Positions 7,329-16,623 of a stretch of 64,000 nucleotides of DNA are shown in pieces. Each line of letters opens with the position of its first letter. Positions within the stretch are counted from its first letter, which is position 1. The position numbers were made by a program, and so were the translations under genes. The stretch is from assembly GCF_013213835.1 (NCBI RefSeq), contig NZ_JABSSU010000005.1, positions 124,001 through 188,000 of the forward strand, given 5' to 3'. Origin of the DNA: Winogradskyella sp. Lineage in GTDB: Bacteria > Bacteroidota > Bacteroidia > Flavobacteriales > Flavobacteriaceae. The notes beneath the pieces are model-generated. The model made no database searches. It was not told where the DNA came from and was given only the letters and a program-made list of their open reading frames with translations.

Positions 7329-8822
7329 TTATCGATTTCGCCAGAAAAATGGTGTGAAAAGAATAAGTACTGTGAACAATTCTAGACGTCCAATAAACAT
7401 TAAAAATGATGCCCACCATTGTCCCAAAGGAGGTAATTTCGCATAGTTATTTACTGGTCCAAACTCACCTAAAGCTGGCCCAACATTACCTAAACTTGAT
7501 GCGGACAAACCAATCGCAGATTCAAAGTCCATTTGAAACATCGAAAATACTAAGGCACCGATAATAAAAGATAACATATAGAGTATAAAGAATCCAAGAA
7601 TTTTAAACACAATATCTCCTGAGATTGACTTCTCATTGTATCTAACTGGAAGAATGGCATTAGGATGTAAAGAGCGTTTAAACTCTAAAAAACCGTTTTT
7701 TATTAAGATGAGATGGCGTACTACCTTTACACCACCAGAAGTACTACCTGCAGATCCTCCTAAAAACATTAAACCAAAAAAGAATACCGTTAAAAACGGT
7801 GTCCATGCCGTATAATCAGCTGTTACAAAACCTGTAGTAGTTACAACCGCCAACACTTGAAACAAAGCATGTCTAATGGCACTTTCGCCTTCACCCAAAA
7901 CCATCGGGTGATCAACCGTGGTTGTTGATACGTCAGCTCTAAAGTAAATTAAAAGCGCTGCTATTATTGTAAAAATTGCAATGAATTTAAAGTACAATTT
8001 AAACTCATCGTCTCTTATAATCTTCACCACGTTACCCTTAAACAGATAATAACTCAAGACAAAATTAGTACCTGCCATAAACATGAAAAATATAATGATA
8101 TATTGAATAGCTGGGTTATCATTCCAATACGCAACACTCGCATTTTTAGTTGAAAAACCACCTGTAGACAATGTACTCAATGCATGATTAATCGCATCAA
8201 AAAACGACATTCCTGCCAGCCGAAGAAGTAAAGTTTCAGCAACAGTATATCCGAAATAAATAAGCCATAATCGTTTTGCTGTATCTGTAATTCTAGGATG
8301 TAATTTATCGCCGCCAGGACCAGGAGCTTCAGCAGCAAATAACTGCATACCACCAACACCTAATAATGGTAGAATAGCAATAGCCAGAACAATAATTCCC
8401 ATACCACCAATCCAATGTGTTGTACTTCTCCAAAACAACACTCCTTCTGGTAAAGCTTCTATGTCGTTTATAATACTCGCACCCGTAGTTGTATAACCAG
8501 ACATGGTTTCAAAAAAGGCACTTGTAAATGAAGGAATAGCTCCGGTCGTAAGATAAGGTAACGTTCCGGTTAAAGACATGACAATCCAACCAAGGGTCAC
8601 CACAATATATCCTTCTCTTTTATTCATTTCCTTGCGATGATTTTTAGTACCAATCATTGCAAATCCACCTAACAAAATAGTTAACAAACCAGCCAGAAGA
8701 ATATTGAGGGTATCTCCATCTTTATAAATCAAACTAAACAACGTTGCAATTAGCATAAAGCCACCATTAAACAACAACAGTAAGCCTAAAAAATGGAATA
8801 TTATTTTGTAATTAAGTTTCAT
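7329..8822 (-). CDS. trkH: TrkH/KtrB-type potassium uptake channel subunit
   Basis: The 497-residue polytopic membrane protein is the translocating subunit of a Trk/Ktr potassium system. It has repeated membrane-pore-membrane units. Filter regions can be seen in 'MSGYTTTGASIIND', 'LSTLSTGGFSTKNAS', 'VVTTTGFVTADYTAW' and 'SSLGNVGPALGEFG', each carrying a conserved glycine expected to line the pore. 'GGMGIIVLAIAILPLLGVGG' is a strong TrkH signature. The gene follows trkA with 9 bases between, so gate and channel are made together. K+ uptake is driven by the membrane potential or coupled ions; which one cannot be told from sequence. Confidence 0.93.
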   Translation of the reverse strand: MKLNYKIIFHFLGLLLLFNGGFMLIATLFSLIYKDGDTLNILLAGLLTILLGGFAMIGTKNHRKEMNKREGYIVVTLGWIVMSLTGTLPYLTTGAIPSFTSAFFETMSGYTTTGASIINDIEALPEGVLFWRSTTHWIGGMGIIVLAIAILPLLGVGGMQLFAAEAPGPGGDKLHPRITDTAKRLWLIYFGYTVAETLLLRLAGMSFFDAINHALSTLSTGGFSTKNASVAYWNDNPAIQYIIIFFMFMAGTNFVLSYYLFKGNVVKIIRDDEFKLYFKFIAIFTIIAALLIYFRADVSTTTVDHPMVLGEGESAIRHALFQVLAVVTTTGFVTADYTAWTPFLTVFFFGLMFLGGSAGSTSGGVKVVRHLILIKNGFLEFKRSLHPNAILPVRYNEKSISGDIVFKILGFFILYMLSFIIGALVFSMFQMDFESAIGLSASSLGNVGPALGEFGPVNNYAKLPPLGQWWASFLMFIGRLELFTVLILFTPFFWRNR

Positions 8823-8831
8823 TAATTCAGC

Positions 8832-10181
8832 TTATGAAAAAAAGGCTTCTACCTCAGAAATAGATCTAGGCAAACAACATACCACCACGCGATCACCAAC
8901 CTCAATTTTAAAACTTCCTTTTGGGACCACACCTACTCCATCTCGTATAACACCTCCTAGAATAGCTGACCTTGGAAAATTTAAATCTTTAATAATCTTG
9001 TTCGTGATTTTAGATTTTGGTTTTACAACAAACTCCAACAGCTCAGCATTCATATTGGTTAACTTCGTCATCGCAACTACCTCACCTTTTCTGATGTATC
9101 TGAAAATATTATTGGCTGCCAAAAGTTTTTTGTTGATTAACGTATCAATACCTATTGAATGAGACAACTGATAATAATCCATATTCTCTACTAAGGCAAT
9201 TGTCTTTTTTACACCTTTGGACTTTGCTAAAAGGCAAGACATTATATTAGTTTCAGAATTACCTGTCACCGAGATAAAAGCATCCATGTCTGAAATATTT
9301 TCTTCTTCAAGAATTTCAACATTTCTTCCATCACCATAAATCACCAAAGCATTAGGCAAGTTATCCGCCAAGTCCATGGCTACAGTCTTTTTATGCTCTA
9401 CAATTTTTACATTGAATTTATTCTGGCATAAATCTCTAGCCGTTTTGAAACCGATTTTACTTCCACCGAGAATCATCACATTTTTCATGTCAACCTTTAC
9501 TCTGGCAGAAAGTTCAAACAGTTCTTCATCACCACCTTTAGAAGTTACAAAAACAACCTTATCACCTTCTTTAAACTGAGTATCACCTCTTGGAATAATA
9601 GTGTATTGGGTACCATAACGCTGAATAGCGATAGGAATAAAATGAACTTCAGGAAATAATTCTGCAGCTTCTCTCACTGTTTTACCAACAAAAGTTGCAG
9701 TTCGTGATAAGCGTAATCCTAACATTTTTAAAGCACCTCCTTCGAACTCATAGGTGTCATTAAATCCATATTGATTTAGAAGCAATTCTATTTCGGATGC
9801 GGCTAAAGCCTCTGGCGAAATCAATTCATCAATACCAAATTGAGAAAAACCTATAACTTCTTTTTGTTCTAAAAATTCAGTGTTTGAAATTCTAGCAATG
9901 GTACGCTGCGCACCTAATTGCTTTGCAAGTACACTCGCAGTAATATTAGTGGTTTCTGAAGATGTCACAGCAATAAATAATGCCGCCAATTCAATGCGAG
10001 CTTCTCTTAAAATGGAAATGGAAGTAGCATCACCCTTTATTGTCTTAATATCTAAATGCTCATCGGCATAAATTAAGCTGTCTTTACTCGTATCTATAAG
10101 TGTTATCTCTTGCGACTCGTAAGACAGTAGTTTTGCTAAATGAAAGCCTACTTCTCCTGCGCCTGCGATAATTATTTTCAT
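8832..10181 (-). CDS. trkA: Trk potassium system peripheral subunit TrkA
   Basis: The 449-residue cytoplasmic protein has two RCK (TrkA-N plus TrkA-C) units in tandem. The first Rossmann motif is 'MKIIIAGAGEVGFHLAKLL' at residues 1-19, and the second is 'NVMILGGSKIGFKTARDL' near residue 233. Each is followed by a TrkA-C ligand-binding domain. It binds NAD(H)/nucleotides and gates the TrkH channel encoded 9 bases downstream. Two RCK units in one chain is the TrkA form rather than the single-RCK KtrA form. A promoter-like element lies at 10205-10212. Confidence 0.93.
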   Translation of the reverse strand: MKIIIAGAGEVGFHLAKLLSYESQEITLIDTSKDSLIYADEHLDIKTIKGDATSISILREARIELAALFIAVTSSETTNITASVLAKQLGAQRTIARISNTEFLEQKEVIGFSQFGIDELISPEALAASEIELLLNQYGFNDTYEFEGGALKMLGLRLSRTATFVGKTVREAAELFPEVHFIPIAIQRYGTQYTIIPRGDTQFKEGDKVVFVTSKGGDEELFELSARVKVDMKNVMILGGSKIGFKTARDLCQNKFNVKIVEHKKTVAMDLADNLPNALVIYGDGRNVEILEEENISDMDAFISVTGNSETNIMSCLLAKSKGVKKTIALVENMDYYQLSHSIGIDTLINKKLLAANNIFRYIRKGEVVAMTKLTNMNAELLEFVVKPKSKITNKIIKDLNFPRSAILGGVIRDGVGVVPKGSFKIEVGDRVVVCCLPRSISEVEAFFS

Positions 10182-10204
10182 TATTGATCATTCAAATAAA
10201 CGTA

Positions 10205-10212
10205 CAAATATA
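10205..10212 (-). promoter_or_regulatory. Candidate -7 element of the trkA-trkH promoter
   Basis: The minus strand reads TATATTTG, a full match to TAnnTTTG, 24 bases before the trkA ATG. Confidence 0.5.
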
Positions 10213-10350
10213 GTAAGAATAATATGTTAAGACCTAGCTTCACTTCCTAAACTTAGTCTACCATATCGCTTAACATAAATAAATATTACATGATATTGAA
10301 TCTACCATAACTTTAAATACTTTCAACTTTAAGGACTTATAACTAATACC

Positions 10351-10358
10351 TATATTTG
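10351..10358 (+). promoter_or_regulatory. Candidate -7 element of the ubiE-porT promoter
   Basis: TATATTTG matches the consensus and ends only 13 bases before the ubiE ATG at 10372. The transcript would have almost no 5' leader. Confidence 0.5.
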
Positions 10359-10371
10359 TCAAAAATTTTTG

Positions 10372-11103
10372 ATGGACGAAAAAGTTAAACCATACAAAGA
10401 CAGTGATGCCTCAAAAAAAGAGCAAATCACCGAAATGTTTGATACGATTTCAAATGAGTATGACGGACTAAATAGAGTGATCTCTTTTGGTATTGACGTT
10501 AAATGGAGACAGAAGGTTGTAAAGCTTGTTTCAGAAAAAAAACCAGAAAACATTCTAGATATTGCAACAGGTACAGGTGATTTAGCCATAAATCTTACTT
10601 CAACTAACGCTAAAGAAATTATTGGTCTAGATATTAGCGATGGCATGCTAGAAGTTGGACGACAAAAAATAAAAACTAAAAATCTAGACGGCATCATTTC
10701 AATGGTGATAGGAGATTCGGAAGATTTACCTTTTGAAGACAACACCTTCGATGCCATTACAGTGGCTTTTGGAGTTAGAAATTTCGAAAACTTAGAAAAA
10801 GGCTTAGCTGAAATTTTAAGAGTTCTTAAACCAAATGGCATTTTTGTTATTTTAGAAACTTCTGTACCAACAAATCCAATATATAAATTTGGTTATAATG
10901 CCTATTCAAAATTGATATTACCAACTATAGGTAAAGTTTTTTCCAAAGATAGGGTAGCATATAAATATTTGAGCGAATCAACCTCTAGTTTCCCTTATGG
11001 TGAAGCTTTAAACAATATTTTAAGAAAAACAGGGTTTATAAATGTCGAAGATAAACCGCAAACCATGGGAGTGGCAACAATATATACCGCATCTAAAGGA
11101 TAA
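10372..11103 (+). CDS. ubiE: Demethylmenaquinone C-methyltransferase (UbiE/MenG)
   Basis: The 243-residue protein is a class I SAM methyltransferase of the UbiE/COQ5 family and performs the last step of menaquinone synthesis, C-methylation of demethylmenaquinone. '[21 protein letters not shown]' is the family N-terminal signature. '[11 protein letters not shown]' (about residues 62-72) is SAM motif I, and '[15 protein letters not shown]' is the characteristic UbiE block. The ATG at 10372 is chosen; the TTG one codon earlier is also possible. The next gene, porT, starts one base after its stop codon, so both are one transcript. Confidence 0.94.
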   Translation: MDEKVKPYKDSDASKKEQITEMFDTISNEYDGLNRVISFGIDVKWRQKVVKLVSEKKPENILDIATGTGDLAINLTSTNAKEIIGLDISDGMLEVGRQKIKTKNLDGIISMVIGDSEDLPFEDNTFDAITVAFGVRNFENLEKGLAEILRVLKPNGIFVILETSVPTNPIYKFGYNAYSKLILPTIGKVFSKDRVAYKYLSESTSSFPYGEALNNILRKTGFINVEDKPQTMGVATIYTASKG

Positions 11104-11104
11104 T

Positions 11105-11821
11105 ATGAAACGAATTATTGTCATCTTAACGTTTTTATTGGCAACACAAAACAGTTCTGCCCAACTTTTCACCAAAGAAAAGGTCGCTAACAACATTGAC
11201 AATTTAGATCAAAAACAATTGTCTTGGGGCTATTTTCTTGGGTTTAATCAATACGATTTTAAGTTTCAATACAATGAGAATCTTGAAGATATCTTAGTAG
11301 ATAAAACGTTTGGATTTCACCTAGGACTCATAGGAGATTTACGCCTTAATAATTATATGAATTTAAGGTTAGAGCCAGGTGTTTTCTTCACTACCAGAAA
11401 TTTACGTTATGACGAAAGCTATTTTGCTGGTATGGAATTTAATGACGCCGATTTATTGAGAGAAGTTAAATCGACTTACATCCATTTACCATTGTTATTG
11501 AAAATTTCTACTAAACGTATCAATAATTTCAAGCCTTTTATTATTGGTGGTATTTCCACTGCTCTAAACTTATCGAGCAATCAAGACAATCCTGATGATA
11601 ATAGCTCAGGCGAATTTAGAATGCAAAAAAATACGTTGTTTTACGAACTCGGTTTTGGTATTGATTTATACCTACTTTACTTTAAGTTTACACCTTCAAT
11701 ACGAGCTATTTTCTCATTTAATGATGAAATCATAAGGGATGCTGACCCTAATAGTCCATGGACAGGCAATGTTAATCAGATGCAAACAAGGGGAATTTTT
11801 ATCAACTTTACATTTCAATAG
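11105..11821 (+). CDS. porT: T9SS/gliding motility outer-membrane protein PorT (SprT)
   Basis: The product is 238 residues long from the ATG at 11105, placed one base after the ubiE stop. The N-terminus is a cleavable signal peptide ending 'NSSAQ'. The rest is a beta-barrel-like outer-membrane protein with alternating aromatic strands and a C-terminal Phe-x-Phe-Gln end. PorT (SprT in gliding flavobacteria) is needed for secretion through the type IX system. The assignment rests on length, the barrel pattern and the ubiE-porT-trmH neighbourhood that I know from other Flavobacteriaceae. It fits with the T9SS cargo encoded at 52-64 kb. Its 3' end overlaps the convergent methyltransferase gene by 14 bases. 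Confidence 0.85.
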   Translation: MKRIIVILTFLLATQNSSAQLFTKEKVANNIDNLDQKQLSWGYFLGFNQYDFKFQYNENLEDILVDKTFGFHLGLIGDLRLNNYMNLRLEPGVFFTTRNLRYDESYFAGMEFNDADLLREVKSTYIHLPLLLKISTKRINNFKPFIIGGISTALNLSSNQDNPDDNSSGEFRMQKNTLFYELGFGIDLYLLYFKFTPSIRAIFSFNDEIIRDADPNSPWTGNVNQMQTRGIFINFTFQ

Positions 11822-12542
11822 TTCGTCGCATAAATTCGCTTAAAACTATAGCTGTTGCATTAGCAACATTTAAACTTTCAGTATCGCGTTGATCACCAAA
11901 CTGAGGAATGGTGAGCTTAGTGTTTATTTTACTAGTTATTGCCTCAGATATGCCATTAGCTTCATTACCCATAACTATGATTCCAGAAGTTGGCAATGAT
12001 GTCCTGTAAATATTTTGACCATCCATAAAGGTTCCAAAAATTTCGGCTGAAGTCTCTTCTAAAAAAAGATTCAAATTAAGATAAGAAATATTTACACGAG
12101 ACAAAGAACCCATTGTAGCTTGTACCACTTTTGAGTTATAACAATCCACTGTATTCTCACTACAAACCAAATCTTTAATACCATACCAATCGCACAATCG
12201 TATTATTGTGCCGAGATTGCCAGGATCTCTAACATCATCTAATGCAACTACAAGCCCATCAATATGTATTGTCTTTGGTTTAGAAGTTTTAAAAACAGCT
12301 AACGCTGTATTTGGGGTTTTCAAAGAAGAGATCTTTTTTAAATCATTAGAAGAAATCTCAAAAGTAAGTGCTTGCGGCGCATTGAATTGATCCGCCGTTG
12401 TATAAAGTGATTCTAATTCAAATTCAGAATTAAGAAATTCCTGAATACCTTTTATGCCTTCAACGGTAAACAAACCATGTTGTTGTCTGTATTTTTTTTG
12501 AGATAAACTTTTAATTAACTTTATTCTGTTCTTTGATAACAT
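11808..12542 (-). CDS. TrmH/SpoU-family RNA 2'-O-methyltransferase
   Basis: The 244-residue protein has an N-terminal RNA substrate-binding domain (about residues 1-85: 'MLSKNRIKLIKSLSQKKYRQ', 'FTVEGIKGIQEFL') and a C-terminal SPOUT knot domain. The three SpoU motifs are present: 'DPGNLGTIIRLCDWYG', 'IIVMGNEANGIS' and 'SLNVANATAIVLSEF'. It transfers a methyl group from SAM to a ribose 2'-OH in rRNA or tRNA. Which nucleotide is modified cannot be told; RlmB-like 23S rRNA activity is one option. It converges on porT with a 14-base overlap and no hairpin between, so read-through antisense RNA is possible. Confidence 0.9.
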   Translation of the reverse strand: MLSKNRIKLIKSLSQKKYRQQHGLFTVEGIKGIQEFLNSEFELESLYTTADQFNAPQALTFEISSNDLKKISSLKTPNTALAVFKTSKPKTIHIDGLVVALDDVRDPGNLGTIIRLCDWYGIKDLVCSENTVDCYNSKVVQATMGSLSRVNISYLNLNLFLEETSAEIFGTFMDGQNIYRTSLPTSGIIVMGNEANGISEAITSKINTKLTIPQFGDQRDTESLNVANATAIVLSEFMRRTIEM

Positions 12543-12561
12543 TAAAATGTCTTTACATTTG
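12533..12561 (+). promoter_or_regulatory. Promoter of the TamA/BamA-like gene
   Basis: TTG (12533-12535), 18 bases, then TACATTTG (12554-12561) match both Bacteroidota promoter elements. The -33 element lies inside the first codons of the divergent trmH gene. The ATG chosen for the downstream gene is 95 bases away. Confidence 0.65.
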
Positions 12562-12656
12562 TTAGTGTTAATACAAAGTAAACCAATTTTGGACTAATTT
12601 TTGTTTACAAGAATCAATATCTAAAAAACATCTCTCTTTTGAAGCTAGCGTTAAGC

Positions 12657-15227
12657 ATGTTAATCCATCATAAATTGCACAATAAAACTTGTAGCGCTTT
12701 CTGCTTCTTACTTCTATTTATTCTATTTAGTTCTTGTAATGTCGTAAAGCGTGTAAAGAAGAACGAACATCTCATTACCAAAAACACCATCATTGAAGAT
12801 GGCAAAGTAATTAAAGACGAACGAATTAATAATATTATCATTCAGAAAACGAATTCTGGAATGAATACGTTTTTTGGTTTGCCTTTAAGATTACATATAT
12901 ATAATCTAGCTAGACCAAATATAGATTCTATTATTCAAGCTAAAGTTCTGAGCGACTCTTCTAAAGTAAATTGGAAGTCTAAATTATTCTCTAAAAAACA
13001 GTTTGATAGAGAGATCAACTCTAGAAAAAACTTCAATAGTTGGCTCAAAAGAACTGGTGAGGCACCAACAATACTTAACGAAACTAAAACTGAAAAAACA
13101 GTAAATAACCTGAGAAAATACTATTACAGAAAAGGTTGGTTTAATAATAGTGTAAGCTATGATATTAAAAAAGATAGCTCAAAACGTGCTGAAATTACTT
13201 ATAACATCATTAAAAAGACACCATATGTGCTTGACTCTATTACACCTATAATTAGTAGTCCACTCATTGATTCATTATATCCTAAATTTATGAAGTCTTC
13301 ATGGCTTAAAAAAGGAGAACAGTTTGATGCGGAAAACTATGAAAAGGAACGAGAACGAATAACAGCATATTTAAGGAATTCTGGCTTCTATTATTTCGGA
13401 CAAGATTATATTCGTTTCAATACAGATACGATAGACACTAATTATAAAGTAAATACAGAGCTGAAAATAGCAAATCGCTCAATACGAAACGATGACTCTA
13501 CAACCGTTGCTCCTTTTAAGCCATATAAGATTAAGGAAGTAAATATTTTCACTGACGAAAGTTTCGCCAATCAAAATCAACCCATACGAGATAGTGTCTT
13601 TTATAAAGACTACAATCTTTATAGTAAAAACAAATTACGTTTTAGACCACGAGCTTTAACCGATGCTGTTTTCTTAAATAAAGGCGATATCTATAGTGAT
13701 TTAGCAAGAAGTAGGACATCTCGCTACCTCAACGATTTGCAGATGTTTAGGTATCCTAGCATAGAATTTGTTGAAAATAGTAAAGACACAACCCTTACGG
13801 CAAACATCTATTTAGAACCTAAGAAGAAGTATCAATTAGGTTTTGATTTTGATGTAAGCCAAAGTAATATTCAAACTATAGGATTTTCAGTGACACCTGG
13901 GCTAAAAATTAGAAATGTCTTTAGAGGCGCAGAAAGTATTGAAATAAGTGGAGTTGCGGCTATTGGTGCTTCTAAAAACAGAACTGATGATGTTACAAGT
14001 TTTTTTGATATTAATGAATATGGTGGTAATCTAAGATTAAACATTCCGAGATTATTTACCCCATTTAAAACAGATAGCATTATTCCTAAATATATGTCAC
14101 CCAGTACGGCCATAAACGTATCTACAACAGGTCAACAAAATATTGGTCTTGACAAACAAACCCTTTCTGGTCTTTTAAGTTATAACTGGGAACCTTCACG
14201 ATCTGTATCAAACACTTTAGAATTATTTAATGTACAGTTTGTGAAAAATTTAAATACCAGCAACTACTTTGGTGTATATTCAACGTCATTTGGAAGACTA
14301 AATAGTATTGCAAGAGATATCAACTATATAGATAATGATGACAGTTTACGAGATGATTCATTACCAAACAGATTTTCTCCAGCGGACCAATTTATTTCTG
14401 ATGTATTATCAGGAAATACCAGCTTAACCAATTCTGATGACGACTTCATTGCCGTTAATAATATTGAAGAGCGCAAACAACGACTTACAGAAAACAACCT
14501 TATCTTCTCTACAAGTTTTGATTATAAGAAAGATAAACGTACCAATATATTTGACAATGACTTCTCGGTATTTAAGTGGCATGTTGAACTCGCAGGTAAC
14601 CTATTGTCTAACCTTTCAGAAGTATTTGGTGCACAACCTAATCCAGATGGCAACTACGAGGTATTTGGTGTGGTGTTTTCACAGTACTTCAAAACGGAAC
14701 TTGACTATGTAAAATACTTTGATCTTGGTGGTAGTAATATTTTTGCATTTAGAAGTTATGCTGGTATTGCTATTCCTTATGGGAATTCTGAAAGTATTCC
14801 GTTTGCTGAAAGTTTCTTTGCTGGTGGACCCAACGATAACAGGGCATGGACAGCATACAACTTAGGGCCAGGAAGCTCCAGAACAACAAACGAATTCAAC
14901 GAAGCCAATTTTAAAATTCATTTAAGTGCAGAGCAACGGTTTGACCTTTTTGGAGACGTTAAGGGTGCCTTGTTTGTTGATGCTGGAAATATTTGGAATG
15001 TCCTAGATAATGTCGAAGACGACAATGCCACATTTACTAGCTTTAATTCGCTTAGAAATATTGCCGTTGGCTCTGGATTTGGACTTCGATATGATTTTGA
15101 CTTCTTTGTACTACGTTTTGACACAGGATTCAAAACATACAATCCTGCTCTCAATGGTAACAGATGGTTTAAAGAATATAATTTCAAAGATGCCGTCTAT
15201 AATATAGGTATCAACTACCCCTTCTAA
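12657..15227 (+). CDS. TamA/BamA-family outer-membrane barrel protein with lipobox
   Basis: From the ATG at 12657 the protein has 856 residues; a TTG at 12639 would add six. A hydrophobic leader ends in 'LFSSC' with Cys27 as the likely lipidated residue, unusual for an Omp85 protein in Proteobacteria but often seen in this phylum. Residues of about 30-420 hold POTRA-like repeats ('RKYYYRKGWFNNSVSYDI', 'GEQFDAENYEKERERITAYLRNSGFYYF'). The C-terminal half is a 16-strand-type barrel ending in Phe. The 'FFAGGPNDNRAW' stretch corresponds to the conserved G-G-x-x-x-x-R loop motif of Omp85 proteins. It likely inserts or exports proteins at the outer membrane. It lies next to porT and trmH, a neighbourhood shared in the family. 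Confidence 0.85.
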   Translation: MLIHHKLHNKTCSAFCFLLLFILFSSCNVVKRVKKNEHLITKNTIIEDGKVIKDERINNIIIQKTNSGMNTFFGLPLRLHIYNLARPNIDSIIQAKVLSDSSKVNWKSKLFSKKQFDREINSRKNFNSWLKRTGEAPTILNETKTEKTVNNLRKYYYRKGWFNNSVSYDIKKDSSKRAEITYNIIKKTPYVLDSITPIISSPLIDSLYPKFMKSSWLKKGEQFDAENYEKERERITAYLRNSGFYYFGQDYIRFNTDTIDTNYKVNTELKIANRSIRNDDSTTVAPFKPYKIKEVNIFTDESFANQNQPIRDSVFYKDYNLYSKNKLRFRPRALTDAVFLNKGDIYSDLARSRTSRYLNDLQMFRYPSIEFVENSKDTTLTANIYLEPKKKYQLGFDFDVSQSNIQTIGFSVTPGLKIRNVFRGAESIEISGVAAIGASKNRTDDVTSFFDINEYGGNLRLNIPRLFTPFKTDSIIPKYMSPSTAINVSTTGQQNIGLDKQTLSGLLSYNWEPSRSVSNTLELFNVQFVKNLNTSNYFGVYSTSFGRLNSIARDINYIDNDDSLRDDSLPNRFSPADQFISDVLSGNTSLTNSDDDFIAVNNIEERKQRLTENNLIFSTSFDYKKDKRTNIFDNDFSVFKWHVELAGNLLSNLSEVFGAQPNPDGNYEVFGVVFSQYFKTELDYVKYFDLGGSNIFAFRSYAGIAIPYGNSESIPFAESFFAGGPNDNRAWTAYNLGPGSSRTTNEFNEANFKIHLSAEQRFDLFGDVKGALFVDAGNIWNVLDNVEDDNATFTSFNSLRNIAVGSGFGLRYDFDFFVLRFDTGFKTYNPALNGNRWFKEYNFKDAVYNIGINYPF

Positions 15228-15298
15228 AACTATATCGTTTTCGGTATTTTATAGCGTATTTATCTGATTAAAGTCAGTTTTTAGTATTTAAAATTATG

Positions 15299-15306
15299 TA
15301 TTTTTG
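15299..15306 (+). promoter_or_regulatory. Candidate -7 element of the fbaA promoter
   Basis: TATTTTTG matches TAnnTTTG, 30 bases before the fbaA ATG. The -33 side is only T-rich. Confidence 0.45.
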
Positions 15307-15335
15307 AGATCTAAAATTATTTCAATCACATTGTT

Positions 15336-16403
15336 ATGAGTCACAATATTAAACCTGGCGTTGCAACAGGTAAAGAAGTTCAAGAAATTTTCAAACTTGC
15401 AAAAGAAAAAGGCTTTGCATTGCCTGCAGTTAATGTCATAGGATCTAATACCATTAATGGCGTTTTAGAAACTGCAAAAGCATTAAACGCACCCGTTATC
15501 ATTCAATTTTCAAATGGTGGTGCACAATTTAACGCTGGTAAAGGTTTAGGAAATGATGACCAAAAGGGTGCAATTGCCGGATCTATTGCAGGAGCAAAAC
15601 ACGTACATCAAATGGCTGAGGCTTATGGCGTACCTGTAATTTTACATACAGATCACTGCGCAAAGAAACTTTTACCTTGGATCGACGGTTTATTAGATGC
15701 TAGTGAAAAGCATTTCGCTGAAACTGGTAAATCTTTGTTCAGTTCACATATGATTGATTTATCTGAAGAACCATTAGAAGAAAACATCGAAATCTGTAAG
15801 CAATACCTTGAGCGTATGAGTAAAATGGGTATGACTTTAGAGATTGAATTAGGGATTACTGGTGGTGAAGAAGATGGTGTTGACAACAGTGATGTGGATG
15901 CATCAAAATTATATACACAACCAGAAGAAGTGGCTTACGCTTATGAAGAATTAAGTAAAGTAAGTGATCAATTTACAATTGCTGCTGCCTTTGGTAACGT
16001 ACATGGGGTTTACCGACCAGGAAACGTAAAATTAACACCAAAAATCTTAAAGAATTCTCAGTCCTACATTACAGAAAAGTATAACGTAGGTGAAAACCAC
16101 ATCGACTTTGTATTCCATGGTGGTTCTGGTTCTACAGTTGAAGAAATTAGAGAGTCTATTGGTTATGGTGTCATCAAAATGAATATAGATACAGACATGC
16201 AATGGGCATTCTTAAGTGGCGTGAGAGACTATGTAGAAGAAAAGTCTGACTATCTTCAAACTCAAATCGGAAACCCAGAAGGGGACGATGTACCAAACAA
16301 AAAATATTATGACCCACGTGTATGGTTAAGAAAAGGCGAGCAAGCTTTTGTAGAAAGACTTAAAAAAGCTTTTGAAGACTTAAATAATGTAGATACGTTG
16401 TAG
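15336..16403 (+). CDS. fbaA: Class II fructose-bisphosphate aldolase
   Basis: The 355-residue protein is the size of class IIA (zinc-dependent) aldolases such as E. coli FbaA. It interconverts fructose 1,6-bisphosphate with dihydroxyacetone phosphate and glyceraldehyde 3-phosphate in glycolysis and gluconeogenesis. 'LHTDHCAKK' holds the catalytic Asp and a zinc-binding His; 'LEIELGITGGEEDGVDN' and 'AAFGNVHGVY' supply further metal and substrate contacts; 'FHGGSGS' binds phosphate. It is a single-gene unit with its own promoter and terminator. Confidence 0.95.
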   Translation: MSHNIKPGVATGKEVQEIFKLAKEKGFALPAVNVIGSNTINGVLETAKALNAPVIIQFSNGGAQFNAGKGLGNDDQKGAIAGSIAGAKHVHQMAEAYGVPVILHTDHCAKKLLPWIDGLLDASEKHFAETGKSLFSSHMIDLSEEPLEENIEICKQYLERMSKMGMTLEIELGITGGEEDGVDNSDVDASKLYTQPEEVAYAYEELSKVSDQFTIAAAFGNVHGVYRPGNVKLTPKILKNSQSYITEKYNVGENHIDFVFHGGSGSTVEEIRESIGYGVIKMNIDTDMQWAFLSGVRDYVEEKSDYLQTQIGNPEGDDVPNKKYYDPRVWLRKGEQAFVERLKKAFEDLNNVDTL

Positions 16404-16424
16404 GTCTTTTTTATATGACAATTC

Positions 16425-16470
16425 AAAACCCATTAAAGCTATAAAACTAGGTTTGATGGGTTTTCTTTTT
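16425..16470 (+). terminator. Rho-independent terminator after fbaA
   Basis: AAAACCCAT (16425-16433) pairs with ATGGGTTTT (16456-16464), followed by CTTTTTT. The loop is long (22 bases), so the hairpin is moderate. Confidence 0.6.
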
Positions 16471-16503
16471 TAATATATTTACGCACTGAAAAAAGCTAGG
16501 CTT

Positions 16504-16532
16504 TTGCGTTTCATTAGAAATAAGTAATTTTG
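16504..16532 (+). promoter_or_regulatory. Promoter of accD
   Basis: TTG (16504-16506), an 18-base spacer and TAATTTTG (16525-16532) fully match the TTG-N17-20-TAnnTTTG pattern. The leader to the accD ATG is about 85 bases. Confidence 0.7.
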
Positions 16533-16623
16533 CCTACCTTAGTTTTACAAACACTAACTAACTAAACACCTTGTAATCTAATATCTAAAGTATTACGATT
16601 ACAAACCACAAAAAGCAATTGAT

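Noticed and set aside
10359..10841. 160-codon open frame antisense to ubiE
   Set aside because: It mirrors the ubiE codons, has a low-complexity Ser/Phe composition typical of shadow frames and no family resemblance.
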